Shown one piece after another: positions 52,229 to 64,000 of a DNA stretch of 64,000 nt (the first letter of the stretch is position 1; every line of letters starts with the position of its first letter). The notes below the pieces were generated by a model. It was not told the origin of the DNA and made no database searches. It saw only the letters and a program-made list of their open reading frames with translations. The translations under genes were made by a program, and so were the position numbers. This DNA comes from Scolanthus callimorphus (taxonomy: Eukaryota > Cnidaria > Anthozoa > Actiniaria > Edwardsiidae): positions 27,943,355 to 28,007,354 of the forward strand of contig CM066921.1 of NCBI GenBank assembly GCA_033964015.1, written 5' to 3'.

Positions 52229-55200
52229 TTACAGCGCCATTTTCTCTTTTATCCAAGAGATGTATTTATCGACCTTGGCATACACTCCGGGGAACCCTGG
52301 GTGAGCGCATCCATAGCCCCAGCTTGTTGCACCATGCACGTACCTAAAAACAAATGTGGAACACAAAGTTACGATTGCGGGTTTGTATGTTTCAAATACG
52401 CAAAAGTAGCCTCTGCACACACATGTCATTTCTCTGTCGCGCATGTGTGAGATCAGAGGGCTCTATGAGCCAACTCATTCATGAATTTGGAATTAGTGAA
52501 TGGATAATTTTTCAGATATTGAAAATACTTTGGGAGGAGACTGCCCTATCTTGGGGCGGGGTGCATGTCATACCTTTTAGGGTTAAAAATCAGGCCTCTG
52601 GTAGCTTTTAGGGATAACCCTAACTTAACCCTACCCTAAACCTGACCCTAACCTAACCCTGGATGATAGATAGTGATAGACTGGTATGGTAGGTGGTTTG
52701 TTGGGTGAATCTATATTGGTGTACTTGGACATGAATTTACATCAGGAAAATATGTCTTGTTGGTACCTTTTAGGGGTCAAAATCAACTAAGCAACACCAT
52801 GTTTGGTACCTTTTAGGGGTAAAATCGAAATTTTCCAATGAGCACCCCCATCCCAAGAATAGGGGAGCCCCCACTGGGAAAATACTGGATACAGGCATGT
52901 GGTAAGTTCTCATCAATAGCCACAGGGAAGATATGGGCAATTCAAGAAAATGTCTCTGATTTTCGTTCAAATGTTGTCATATTGCCTTTGAAAGAGATCT
53001 CCAGTTGGTTTACCCCTAGCATGGAGATGACAAGCATATATACAGGCACAAAATCCAATAGTGCTGGCAGATTGATTTTTCTTGTGTCCAATTATTTTGA
53101 AATTGGATAGTTTGAGTCTATGTATGAATGCTATATTATTAATGAATAACAGGGCTCCATACTTGTTCAATGAAAAAAATGAATTCAAAATTTCTCAGGA
53201 ACACCAAACTGGATCTGGCCTACTGAATTTTCACTGAATTTTTTTCTTAATAGTAAAGCATGGAGTCCAATATATAATACTCATAGTACAAGTCCTGTTA
53301 TGTAAACTGTACGATTTTGTATACAGACCCTATTTTCTGATACATTTTCACAAGCCACCCCCCCCCCCCCCACACACAATGTTAAGCCGCTGGGGGGGGG
53401 GGGGAGGTGCAGCAAGCAGCAAGGGGTGGGGATTTGACATTTTTAAAATTTTTACAGAAAAAATTGCCCACCATTGGGCCAAAATACAGTGTCAAATCTT
53501 GGTCAATATTCCTACCCCGGGCTGTATGATTTCATAAAATTTGTCAGTCGTGTGACTTATGGCAATGAACCTACGAGATAGTTACCAGACTAATGACCAA
53601 AGAGCCCGACCCCCGGGAAAGTCCAAGATCAAATAACCACCTCCACTTTGTCGTCCATTTCTTTCACGAATGTCTTAACGAAAAACAGAAGATAGTTTCT
53701 CTCCACCACAGATTCACGGGAATCACCTAAATACTCCACTGTGCAAATTTGAAGCTGCCTGGGAGTGCATGAATACAGAAGAAATGCTTCCCAATATGCG
53801 AACTTTTGCAGAGCTGCTAATCGTTGAGACGTCTCTACATGACTAACTAGAAGTTTCTAATAGAAAGTGAAGTGCTCGCAGCAACAGACAATGCGCCTCC
53901 TCTGCATGGTGCTAAACAACCAATAGAAATCGCCAGAAGAGCAATATCCAAGGCAAAGGATTTCTTGCATCTTCATCTTGTTTATCACACTTGCCTGTGC
54001 TCCATGCTTGAGTTTTAGGCTTTACTAAGGGTGATACAAATCTTATTGTGTTCAAAATTTATAAATTTTAACACTCAAAGATAAAATTTGTATCTCCATA
54101 TGGCCATGTAATATTGTCTGGTATGCATGCAGCTTATGAGGTGTAGACTGAATGTGAGATAAATATTCACTTGGTGTGTTATAAAACAACAGTATATTTG
54201 CCAGAAATTTAGACCATCAAAATAGGGTCGATGCAACAAAATGTAAGAATATAGAAAAAAAATATAAACAATTATTTTTAATTTCAGAAATAGCTTTTAA
54301 TTAAATTTTTCATCTCTCAGATTAAAACAGATCCCTACCAGTAATATTGTTGGATTTATCCATCAGATTTTCTTGTAAATTATTCCCGAATAATGTGTGT
54401 GCAATTGTAATCAGTTTTTTGGCTGGCTATTAAAAAAATTTTCTAGTAACATCACTGGAATTTTCTTGTGCCGAGTCCACAAAAAGAAAAGAATCCTAAA
54501 GTGAGCACACAAAAATATCACTCAATCAGTCAAGTTTATTTATGATTAATACACTGTTTATAGGAAATGAATATATTAATTACATATTTTCATCTGTTTA
54601 CAATTGTAATGGAAGTTAACCCAAAGCCCAATTAGCCACAAAAAGTCGTCTTCATCCTCTTGACCTTAGCTTGTTTAGGGGAAATTGCATATTGAAACAA
54701 TAACATTTTTCAACTACTTGTAAACTGTGTAAGATTAATATCAGCTAAGCTAAAAAAACCTATGTATTTGGAGAATTCCCCTCTCTAGGGCCAAGTAGTC
54801 CGTGGGCCAGGAATCGAAACCCTCCCCCCCTCGGGGATTTTTGCTGACATATATCATTCGAAAGCTTAGGTCAAGGGTAGTCCAAAACCGGTTGTTCGCA
54901 CTTTTGAAGTGGAAGCGTTTAGGAGTTACGGTGCATTTTACATTTGAGCTTCAAAACCACAGGGTACCCGCGTCGGGGATAGCGAAAAATACAAATAAAA
55001 TGCTTGTATTCCATTCAAAACTCAACATATTGTGCAGCTGGTCACGAAATAGCCTTTAAGGCATGATTACGTTGAAAACTTGTGCATAAAAGCATTCAAA
55101 TAGGTGATTTGGACAACAGTGTATTCCACAGGATACGCGTCGCGCGGTTTTAACAATTCGAAATGCGAATTTTATAGCTTGAGTAACAGGCGGAAATCTA

Positions 55201-58200
55201 TTTTTCTGTCAGAAAATGAGAGGAAAAACAACAACAAATGGTTAGCTCAATATTTTGTCGTAGAAATGTCTCCAAAGGATAACCATGTCTAGCGGAAATA
55301 TGAGGAAATCCGTTGTTTTCCTAATAACTGTTTTGTGGTTGCTGTAAAGGAAAAATAGAGTTTTACATTATGCGAAAACACTACTTGTACTGTACTTGTT
55401 GTTAATATGTCTGCAAAATGTCATGAAATACTAAGCTATGGCTCATAGCCCTCACGTTCCGACTAGTGCACTTTTGGAATCGCCGTGGAAATATAGAGCT
55501 TGAAGCCATCAGCCATCCGAGGGAATTCGTAACGAAGTGCTTTTGGACTTTACGAGGCGCGAAACTACTAATTACCTATTTATATACACTTCACTCTGTA
55601 TATAAGGGACCAGCAAAACATATTAATGACTCGGATGAGAACTTAACACGCTAAGCAATCCAAAAGTAAAGCACCCAGCAGCATAACCACGTTAAAATCT
55701 CCAAAAAAGTTGTATAGCACAACAGGCGCGAATTTCCCGTCAGCGACGCACGCCATAGCAAAATTTAGCGCAACTACGTTTTACTTTATGGTGCACGAGC
55801 TGCATTATTTTAGAAACAAAGACACGCAAGCAGATAGCTCATTACTTTCCTACTACAATCTATAAGTCACAATTCTAATATCAATCCCAGCAAATTGAAG
55901 AGCCTGAGGATACTCGGCAGAAAGGATTATTTTCCGTACTACGGCATAGAATTAAAACAAATGCCAAAAGCATATTACTCTGCGAGCAGTGGTTTCCTCC
56001 TTTCTTCGGCCCCGGCGGCAAGCGAAGATAGGAGGATACCACTGCTCGCAGGGTACAAAGCATAATGCCAAACTGTTGTATTTCACTATTCCGTGAACAG
56101 ATGGTAATTATATTTCTTTGAAAGCTATCACCGCTACCACTTACCTCTGGGAGGACCCTGGCTAAGACACTAACGTGAAGCTATCCACGCACATAATGCT
56201 CAAATTCAAATCTAGCGATTACACGCAAGAAGACTGCAAAAAGGCGAAGCAACACCGCCTTGTCTGTCGTGGAAAGTGCGGCGATCCCAGAGCCCGAAAA
56301 TGCTCTGATACATCAGTTAACAAGAACAAACATGGATGGCATAATATGCCGCAAAGCACACATATTCGTTTACTACTGATAAAACACTATTTTGTACATA
56401 TCTGGGAGAGGAAACGTGTGAAAATCGTGTAGGGCCAGACACTTTTTCTGACTGTTTTCAAATTTATGAGACGTGGGTACCCTGTGCTTTTTAATGAACG
56501 AATTTCCTACTTTTAATGCTTTTATTAAGAGTTTTTCTAGCAAAATAGCGGATTTAGGCTGTTATTAGGCAAAAGGTGCGATATCGAGTGTTTTTGATGT
56601 AACACAGGGGATTTTATTTGTGTTTTTCGCTATTCTCGACGCGGGTACCCTGTGGTTTTGAAGCCCAAATGTAAAATGCGCCGTAACTCCTAAACGCTTC
56701 CACTTCGAAAGTGCGAACAACCGGTTTTGGACTACCGTCGGCCTAAGCTTTCGAATGATATATGTTAGCAAAAATCCCCGAGGGGGGGAGGGTTTCGACT
56801 CCTGGCCCACGGACTAAAGTAGCTTTAAAGAAATCCACCAAAGAATATTAGTCCCTCTGCAGTCGGCAAATTGTTCGTGAAATTGTTGTCAAAATACGCT
56901 TCAAAACATCTACAAATATGCAATCACGACTGACAAAGGCATATGACTGTTACTTACCGATAATCTCCGAATTTAAACAACAATTTCTGTAAACCGATCG
57001 ACAAATCGTGAATGTTTTCCATCTTGACAAGAATGGCGTCGCTAACTCTCCGAGCAAAGGATCGGAAGTGACGTTTGCGAGATCTGCTGGCATGGTCGAC
57101 TCTTATGGTCGACTATAAAATTATTTTTGTACCGGAAGTTAGCATGGCAAGGCAAGATGGCAAGCCGTGTATAGCACTTGAACGCTGATAGGCCAAAGTT
57201 AAGCCCGATCGGGCGAGGTTAGAAAGTGGATGGGTTACCACTGCGAAATCGCAACTGTTGTAAGTAGTCAAACTGGAGAGACGATAAGTGGAAAGGTTGA
57301 AAGAAAGTGGAACGATTATTGGCGATAATCGAATGGCGCTAATCGAATCGAAATTGTGCTAACGCAGAATCGTGCTAACGCAGAAGTCCCACATCATACC
57401 AATACTCCTTCATTTGCGCTGCGCGCGCATGAATGAGTAAAAATGACGTGAGCTTGGAGAAACTGGTCGATCAATAGTTTGTGCGCGAGCAAGAAAATCA
57501 TCAATTTGCTCTAACTTACACAAAATCGCTTTTTGGGCCTTCAATGGCTCGTTTGGTCAATTTAAAGGCTCTTGGACGCAGCTCTGACACTCATTCTAAA
57601 GTTTGCATTTGAGAATTCGCTGGGAATCGTTTTATTTTCTGTCTAAATTGGAGCAAAATGTTGTGCGTTGGTCGTTGAACGAGAAATCCGTCGTGAAGCG
57701 TGCGCTGTTTTCGAAGCAAAAACACTGACGCCATTCTTGTAAAACCTGCCAAACCAGTCAAGTACGTCCACGATCCTGGACGAAGTTGTGACATTTGTGT
57801 GCAGAGGCCACTTCAAGAAGTGGCCTCTGCTAGCAGGGAAGCTAAGCACCGAAGGATATGTGAATATGGAAGCAACTCAAACAAAGAAAGATTATTTAAA
57901 TGTGAATGCCACGTGATCTGAAATGAGGGGTCTATTGGATGAAAACTCTCGGAGATTTATTTAACTGGCGCCGATATGATCAGTCTCGCGAGAAAAAAAA
58001 ATCACACGTGAAAATTACATGTTGTTTTCACATGCGGAAAATATTACATTTTTAACAATTTCTCCAGTCAGTTTGGTGTTCGGAAATGTAAAGCGAGAGT
58101 TCGAAAGAATTATGAAAATCTGCTCTGATACCTGATGAAAGTAGACGTTTAGGGTATAAAATTCACCAAGGCAAGTGCAATCTCTAAGGGATGTCCAAAG

Positions 58201-61200
58201 AGATTGCAAGGATGTCTAAGACAAAGGTGGACTGAATTTCAGCGATAATAGAATAAAATATGTCAACTTGACGGTAATTTCGTAAGGATCGTAATAAAAT
58301 TAGGTAAAACTTAAACGTTTTTCTTACTTTTAAAATATATTTTGGGTTAAAATTTAGTTTTTCCACATCCAATTTTCTATCTCTGAGGGATAAAATTGCT
58401 TTTGAAAACTTCCAATTTGCTATTGGGTTAAAATAAACTTTCCCGACGAGCACCCCGCGTAACGCCATGACGAATAAAAAACATTGCGAGTTGCGCGCCG
58501 CGAGATGTTACACGCTCGCAATACTTTTTGCAACTTGCAATGCGCTCGCATTGGAACTTATAAATTACAGCTGCACTATGAAATCAAGCGCGAGGATTGC
58601 CTCATTCAGGGAACCATTGCGTGATTAATAATATACACGCAAAAATTTCTCGATTCTGATTGGTCGAGAGTAGTGCAATTTCAATGTAATTTCAGTGCAA
58701 AAAAAATGTAATTTCAGTTCAAATTACAAATTTCTCGCTTTCTTATTGGCTTATACAACAATGGATTTTGCGTACGAGCCAATCAAATGCGCGCTAGCTG
58801 AATCACGCCACTCGATTCTGTTGAGCCAGCCAAGATGGAGATCGATTGCATGGAGGGAGAAAAATCGGTTTCTTTTCATGAAATTCATCTTCCGAAACTT
58901 GTGGAAAGCAAAATGTGAATTCCTTATGGACTTAAGCAAGACTTGTTTTAGTTTGGGTTCTTTGTTATGGAAGGAAATGAAGGAAAATCTTCGTTGACTG
59001 TGAATCTAGCGGGAAAAATGAAGTGCACAAGTCTACACGAAAGCACTTGATACGGAAAGATTCCCGGGGTCAAATTCCTGTAAAACTTCGTTGTTTAGCT
59101 GTTACAAGAAAGTTTACACAAGAGCTAAGACTTCAGGTATGTCTTCTGTGGAAGCTATTTTTACCTGGACAATATTTTGCTTGTTTTGGTTGACCGAACA
59201 CAAACAATTATTTTGGTAATATTCAAAATCAATTCAAAATCAAAACTGAAAGAAACCTACCAGTAAATTCAGGCGCTGATATGTTATTTTACCTTGGAAT
59301 CGGAAATAAATTTGATGATTGACAAAACAGAATTCCACCTGTTCCTTTTAAATGAAATTGTTGTGTCAAGTTCATTTTATTTAAGCTTGTCAAGTTAGGT
59401 TTAGTAAACTTTGCTCGTTTGTCTGGCATGCGTTCGGTGCATAATGTGGCCGTTTGAAACATGTCTTTCTCTGAAAATTTTTGCAGGTATATTATTAATA
59501 AGTAATCATACGACTTTTCTCGTGCAATTTGAAATTAATTTGCACTTGTGAGTTTTTCAAAAAGCTCAAATTGCACTCGCCCTAACGGGCTCGTGCAATT
59601 TTGATACTTTTTGAAAAACTCACTCGTGCAAATTAATTTCAAATTGCACTCGAAGTCGTATGATTACCTATACAAATTGCCAATGTTACACGCAATAACT
59701 TGTCTTGCAACGTTGTGAAAAGTAGAGGTCAGTTCTACCAAGAGTGGATTAACAAGAGTTAGAATCTTTCGTACTGTATTTGTCCACATCACAGTCAGCA
59801 AAGTGTCTATTTTTAGATTTGAATTTCGCGCGCGAAAGTAGTCGAATCCTCTCTTGATTCCCCTGAATTCATCGTATACCCAACACACAAAAAAATGGAG
59901 AATATCCTACATTATCTTTGCGACTTTAAAAGTTTTTCGAATGATCTGTGATTTAATTTTAGGCTGGATCTCACAACTCTTCTCGTGGCGAGAAAGTGGG
60001 AACCCTGTGGATGACGAATTTTAGCGGGAAACCTAGTTCTGAAAATAGACACTTTTCTGACTGTGATTCGGGCGTACATGGTAAATATGGAAACTCTTGG
60101 TAATCCACTCTTGGTTCTACATAGTCTGCAACTCGCAACGTTGTGAGGTAAGTTCTACATAGTCTGCAACGCGCGACGCAACAAAATATTGCACTGCGGG
60201 GGGATGTTACCGCGCACTTTTCGCTGCAACTCACAACGCAACAAATATTGCGTGGCGAGTTGCAAGAAAAACTGTCCCGTATAACATGGCCTTTACTACT
60301 TACCATTTACCATCTTTCTGGCAAACAAGGGGGCCCCCTGAGTCTCCCTGGCACGCGTCTTTACCCTCTCCCCCTGCGCAGAACATGGTGTCGTCAATGT
60401 AATTACCAACAGTCGTGTAATTCGTACTACACGTTGCGTGGTTAACGATCGGAACTTCCGCCACTTGCAGAGTGTTTGGGCTTCCTCCGCCATATGACAA
60501 AGTCCCCCATCCAGTAATGGTGCACCTTGTACCATCAGCGGGCAAGCTGTGGGCAGAATCCGGAAGACAAGCAGGTCGCGCAAACCTGTCAAAAGGAGCA
60601 AAAGCACGCATGTCAAGAACGTTATCGTTTTTTTTTTTTTGTTTACGAGTCCGCGCGAGCGAGTCCATGGGTTTTAGCTCATCTCGTCTGAGAAAAAAAA
60701 ACACACAATAAGATGCATGGGAACCAGGAGTGCGTTATTTGTCGAGTATCTGAATATGCTCCTAATACAACTATGTCAACATTTCACCTTTTTCCGCTTG
60801 CTTTTTTCGTCAGAATTTCTATCAGAAGAGGACCTTCTATCATTTCCTAAGGTAAACGAATCCAAATATGGTTTTTGATTGGGAGCTGTTGTATTAGTTA
60901 AAATTGCTGCGCGCTGATAAGTTGAGAGCCGTGTTTATAACAGAACAAAGAGGATTGCGTTACTTATCAAGAAAGTTCTGTGTATTTTTTAGGAATCCGC
61001 GCGGGTTGCCTGTGTTTTTTTAACTTTTTTGTTTTTTAACTTGCCTGTGTTGTTTTTTAACTCGAAAGCTGTGGCCAAGACAAAAAATATAAACAAGCGA
61101 CCAAGAAAACGATGTTTCTCGAACTTCTGCAAGTTTTTGGGAATTTTCCTGCTAAATATGAAACAAACTTACAGAGAAACAGGAGAAAGCGGCGAGAAGT

Positions 61201-63928
61201 TCGACGAGCGAGTGTTTAACCCGCGCGAAAATGGGGCGAATGCAAAAAAAAGACGGGACGAGGGGAAGGCAAAGGAAAGAACCCCGTTATTCCCTTCCCG
61301 CGTCCATTTTTGCGCTAGCTCCATTTTTGCGCGTCAAAAAACTCGCTCGTCGAACCTCTTATCGCTTTCTCCGGTATATGCTTCATGCATCTGAATGCCC
61401 TATAGTCGTCTTCTTATAGAATGAGGCATAATGAAACAAAACGACTATTCATTTAAGCATTAGAGCATAATTTTCTATGATCGACTTTATCGGCGCAATA
61501 GAGCACGCGTGATGTTAGGTGAGACACGAGAACGTTATAAAACGCCTTCGAGTGTCTCTCCCAACATCACAAGTGCTCTGTTTGCCGATAAAGTCATAGA
61601 AAGTTGTGCTCTAATGCTTTTATGATCTACCGGGGAAGTACCATTACTTTACCGGTGTAACAGAGCATAGATTTGGACCAACCAGAGCGCGCGTTATATC
61701 GTAGCTATATTATAAATTCAAATAAGGCGACTATTGTGACATTCAGTAATGAATCATTGAAGCATATACCCTTTCTGCTCTCGGTTACACCCCTCTGTAA
61801 CAGACCCGACGAAACCTAGATTCCCACCAGGTTTTCAGGAAAATGTCATCGGGTGAGACAAATTGTCGTCGGGTCAGCTTATTTTTTCACCGACGAAAGT
61901 TCTTCTCATCAGTGCTGTAGGAGTTTCTTGCTTTAAAATAAAGTCCTTTTAATATGAATTCAATTTATCAGCGGCTCTTTTTACGTCTTTTGTATTGATT
62001 TCTAAAGTACTTAATTTCTATACTATGAAAAGTGGCAAGCACACTCAAATTTCGCAACGGGGAAGGAAACAAACGTCCCGGTCAATCAGAAAATTCGTCG
62101 GGTCTGGGGAGGCTTAAAAATTCAAAGAGAAGTTGGGTCAACATTTCTGCCGGGTATAGGGTCGTGTCTGTTACAGAGGAGTGTTCGGTTCTCTAGGTTA
62201 ATCATTTTCTCTGAAAACACACGTGAAACGCTTAATACAATGCAATTACTCCCCTACCTGTTAATTGTGGCATCTCTGTTGAGTTTGATCAGAGCGATGT
62301 CGTTCTGCACAGTGTCGTGATTATAGCTCTCGTGCACGAAGAACCTTTCCGCGTTGAAGTTTTGCTCTGCCTCGACTATTGTGATGGACGTATCATGTTC
62401 GCCAAGCCTTGATGCGAAGAGAAAAAGCGAAATAGGTATCCATCATTTCCTAGCTTTTCTAGCCTTTGCCTGAATCGTGCAATTTATTAAAAAATAATTC
62501 GATGAATAATTGATACACTGCGGACACTGTACATGTCGACTAAGATTAACTAGTTTCATTAGGGTCATGAAGACTAGTTAACCTAGTCCGAAATATAGGA
62601 CTTTATACCACAACGCGCGCGTTTCTCGAGTTCTGATTGGCTCTCAGCCGTGGGTACATAAGAGGACATACCACGGAACGCGCCATCATCAGCGCGCGCG
62701 CTAAAAAGAACCAACGAAAACACCGTTTGGTTGCGCGCGCGCTGCTTTTGCCTTTTTATTTTTGCCTTTTTGTTGTGGTATAAAACAAATGTCCTCTGAT
62801 TTTCCGTGGTATGTCCTCTTATATACCACGGAATGACGTAATAAAGTGGTCAAAATGTTCTGCGGACCCACTCGGCTGCGCCTCGTGAGTCCACAACATT
62901 TTGACCACTTTATTACGTCATTCCGTGGTATATAAGAGGACATACCACGGAAAATCAGAGGAAATTTGTTAAGTTTATTTCTTTAAACGAGTACATGTAT
63001 GGCTTCTTTGTGACGAATTTATGACTGAAAATACTGAGAATTGATGAGAATTTATGATTGAAAATACGTTTCAAGAAGATTGGATGTTTGTGGGTTACAA
63101 ATATATAGTCACGACAACTCGGTAGTTCTTGAGCCATCAGCAGGATCAAAGGAAACGAGAAAAATGTATATTGCCTCGAATGGGACATACGAAGCATGCG
63201 ATACTCGTAGCTGATCGCAAAGACTTTGCGCTGGCAATTCTTCCCACTAGGATTCAGCTTTTTTGACAAGGTGACATGCAGCTGTGTAGTTTACGGTTTT
63301 CCTTGCGCACTTCTTGCAGTCCACATATTCGGACCCGCTCACTTTGAATCTCGGCTGTTTGCTGGATCCGGATTTTAAGCCATAGTAATAAATCTACTTT
63401 CACGTGTACTTTATTGAACAAACGAAAGAAACACGCGCGCTCGACATTGTTTTGGTTTGGTTATTTTCCCTGGTACTAGAGCTAGACAATAGTCGATTAT
63501 TTTTTCGGACATGATTTTTACAGCCGCCTCAAAACGTGGCAGCGCGCGCCGCGAAAAGTAATTGTATCAGGCGTAACTTTATTTTTCCTCCCTCATTTTC
63601 TCTCGGAAAAATAAATTCCAGGTTATCAACCGTGTAGTATGGCTCCCTATCTGCACTCAGTTTTGACCTTATATGGTAAAATAAGTGAACGTCAAAGTGA
63701 TAAGATAAATATTTGTACCTGATTTCTATTTTGTCGTTCAGAGTTAGGCCATGGAGACAATGTGAGGCGGTGAGAACGTAACGTTTAGATATCAAAGTTC
63801 CTCCACAGAACAAGATTGGTCGCCGGAAATCATATCCAAAGCAGCTTGCCAAGGCCAGGTATGCTTCTTGGCGTCTTGGCCCCCAACGATTCTGGAACTG
63901 ACGGCCTTATCGATTGTTCTACAAGAAT
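52229..63928 (-). CDS. Trypsin-like serine protease 3 (S1A), 5' end outside window
   Basis: Four of the expected exons are present: 63928-63719 (His), 62407-62258 (Asp), 60585-60304 (Ser), 52343-52229 (C-terminus). Motifs: [47 protein letters not shown]. The residue six before the Ser is Asp, so trypsin-type. The signal-peptide exon must lie right of 64000. Splice sites and phases match the paralogues, except that the His exon is 210 nt where 3n+4 is needed: one base is missing between WPWQAAL and FCGGTL (about 63810-63835), which breaks the frame before the catalytic His. The last intron is 8 kb and holds element C. It is either a recent pseudogene or an assembly error. An AATAAA lies about 155 nt past the stop. 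Confidence 0.8.
52611..52662. repeat. Interstitial telomere-like CCCTAA tract
   Basis: Degenerate 'aaccctaacttaaccctacc' and 'ctgaccctaacctaaccct' blocks, about eight near-copies of CCCTAA. TTAGGG is the usual cnidarian telomere repeat. It is in the last intron of protease 3. Confidence 0.5.
52760..54790. other. Protease 3 intron: low-complexity and unidentified DNA
   Basis: 'ggtaccttttaggggt' occurs twice (52760, 52812). C and G runs flank 53358-53406. 54075-54115 is a decayed arm of the hairpin at 47549. No gene is recognised. Confidence 0.4.
54796..56816. mobile_element. TIR element C (TAGTCCGTGG...CCACGGACTA)
   Basis: 2.0 kb with TIRs of about 180 bp: 'tagtccgtgggccagg' to 'cctggcccacggacta', then the GAAACCCTCCCCCC block, 'catatatcattcgaaagctt', and 'aaaaccacagggtacccgcg'. 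3-bp duplications 'aag' at 54793-54795 and 56817-56819. The outer TIR resembles the subterminal block of elements A and B, and the 'ccacagggtacccgcgtc' motif is common to all three. The interior has no recognisable protein. Confidence 0.8.
55980..56052. repeat. Hairpin inside element C
   Basis: 'ctgcgagcagtggtttcctc' and 'tttcttcg' face 'cgaagata' and 'gaggataccactgctcgcag' around 'gccccggcggcaag'. A single arm occurs near 31607-31626. Confidence 0.7.
57801..57830. repeat. 30-bp perfect palindrome
   Basis: Fourteen-base arms gcagaggccacttc / gaagtggcctctgc around 'aa'. It is in the last intron of protease 3, with no obvious element around it. Confidence 0.7.
59505..59665. repeat. Fold-back element, paralogue of 48321-48484
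   Basis: 'aatcatacgacttttctcgt' and 'tttgaaattaatttgcac' face 'gtgcaaattaatttcaaa' and 'cgaagtcgtatgatt'. The centre is 'cactcgccctaacgggctcg'. Confidence 0.75.
61455..61619. repeat. Fold-back element with AAGCATTAGAGCA termini
   Basis: 'aagcattagagcataatttt' and 'gactttatcgg' face 'ccgataaagtc' and 'agttgtgctctaatgctt'. The same hairpin type lies inside element A (11341-11496) and element B (21958-22103). In protease 3, intron between Ser and Asp exons. Confidence 0.75.
62792..62962. repeat. 68-bp perfect inverted repeat in protease 3 intron
   Basis: Arms 62792-62859 and 62895-62962 are exact reverse complements over 68 bases, with a 35-nt spacer that itself contains 'actcggctgcgcctcgtgag'. 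A related single arm lies at 45190-45255 in protease 2. It is in the intron between the Asp and His exons. Confidence 0.9.
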
Positions 63929-64000
63929 CTGCATAGAAAATGATAGAAGTCCATATGAAGATAAATTTGTCGCTTTTGTCAATGCTAACCCGTGCGTGAC

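Noticed and set aside
56175..56432. Cys-containing plus frame resembling a small secreted peptide
   Set aside because: Inside element C, no signal peptide and no ordered cysteine pattern.
57700..57921. Plus frame with CDICVQRP and CEYG motifs
   Set aside because: Partly built on a 30-bp palindrome; neither a zinc-finger spacing nor exon borders can be supported.
58695..58997. Plus frame of 100 codons
   Set aside because: AT-rich intron DNA beside fold-back elements; composition is not protein-like.

Overview
This is nuclear DNA of an animal, most likely a cnidarian and probably an anthozoan such as a stony coral. The genes have many short exons with GT...AG introns, the spacer is AT-rich and full of small TIR elements and fold-back hairpins, and the recognisable genes are metazoan: coilin, a formiminotransferase-like protein, chymotrypsin-fold secreted proteases and a BEL/Pao retrotransposon. 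The lineage call is inference. No bacterial, CRISPR or rRNA features are seen.

Layout. (1) About 1.9-15.8 kb, minus strand: a complete eight-exon coilin gene, from the N-terminal self-association domain (exon 1 at 15.6-15.8 kb) to the Tudor-like end (last exon at 1.9 kb). All exon phases join. The large exon 4 holds an internal duplication and two apparent one-base deletions. Its introns carry an AAACAAGC-type satellite, several MITEs and a 3.3-kb TIR element (element A). (2) 16.1-16.9 kb: a palindrome of nearly 800 bp that fills most of the interval between coilin and a head-to-head gene. (3) 16.9-19.4 kb, plus strand: an FTCDNL1-like (formiminotransferase domain) gene. The end of its last coding exon, stop codon included, has been amplified into about ten tandem copies (19.3-20.5 kb). 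(4) 20.8-24.3 kb: element B, a second copy of element A in the opposite orientation. (5) 26.7-63.9 kb, minus strand: three tandem trypsin-type S1 serine proteases. Proteases 1 and 2 are complete. Protease 3 runs off the right edge and has a one-base break in its His exon. Exon boundaries and phases are the same in all three. (6) 36.4-43.1 kb: a BEL/Pao LTR retrotransposon between proteases 1 and 2, with nearly identical LTRs, a 5-bp target duplication and a multiply frameshifted gag-pol. (7) 54.8-56.8 kb: element C, in the last intron of protease 3, sharing terminal motifs with elements A and B.

How it fits together. The proteases are predicted secreted zymogens with a signal peptide, an R|IVGG activation site, the H/D/S triad and a trypsin-type Asp at the base of the S1 pocket. 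They arose by local duplication that copied promoters and 3' flanks too; one extra promoter copy survives without a gene. Coilin (Cajal-body scaffold) and the FTCDNL1-like gene are unrelated housekeeping neighbours. The most unusual items are the exon-derived tandem array, the TAGTCC...GGACTA TIR family carrying Penelope-like (GIY-YIG plus hammerhead-like) remnants, the promoter palindrome, and a set of fold-back elements with very long perfect stems. Several conserved genes show isolated one-base deletions, often in homopolymers, so some breaks may be assembly errors rather than real pseudogenisation.
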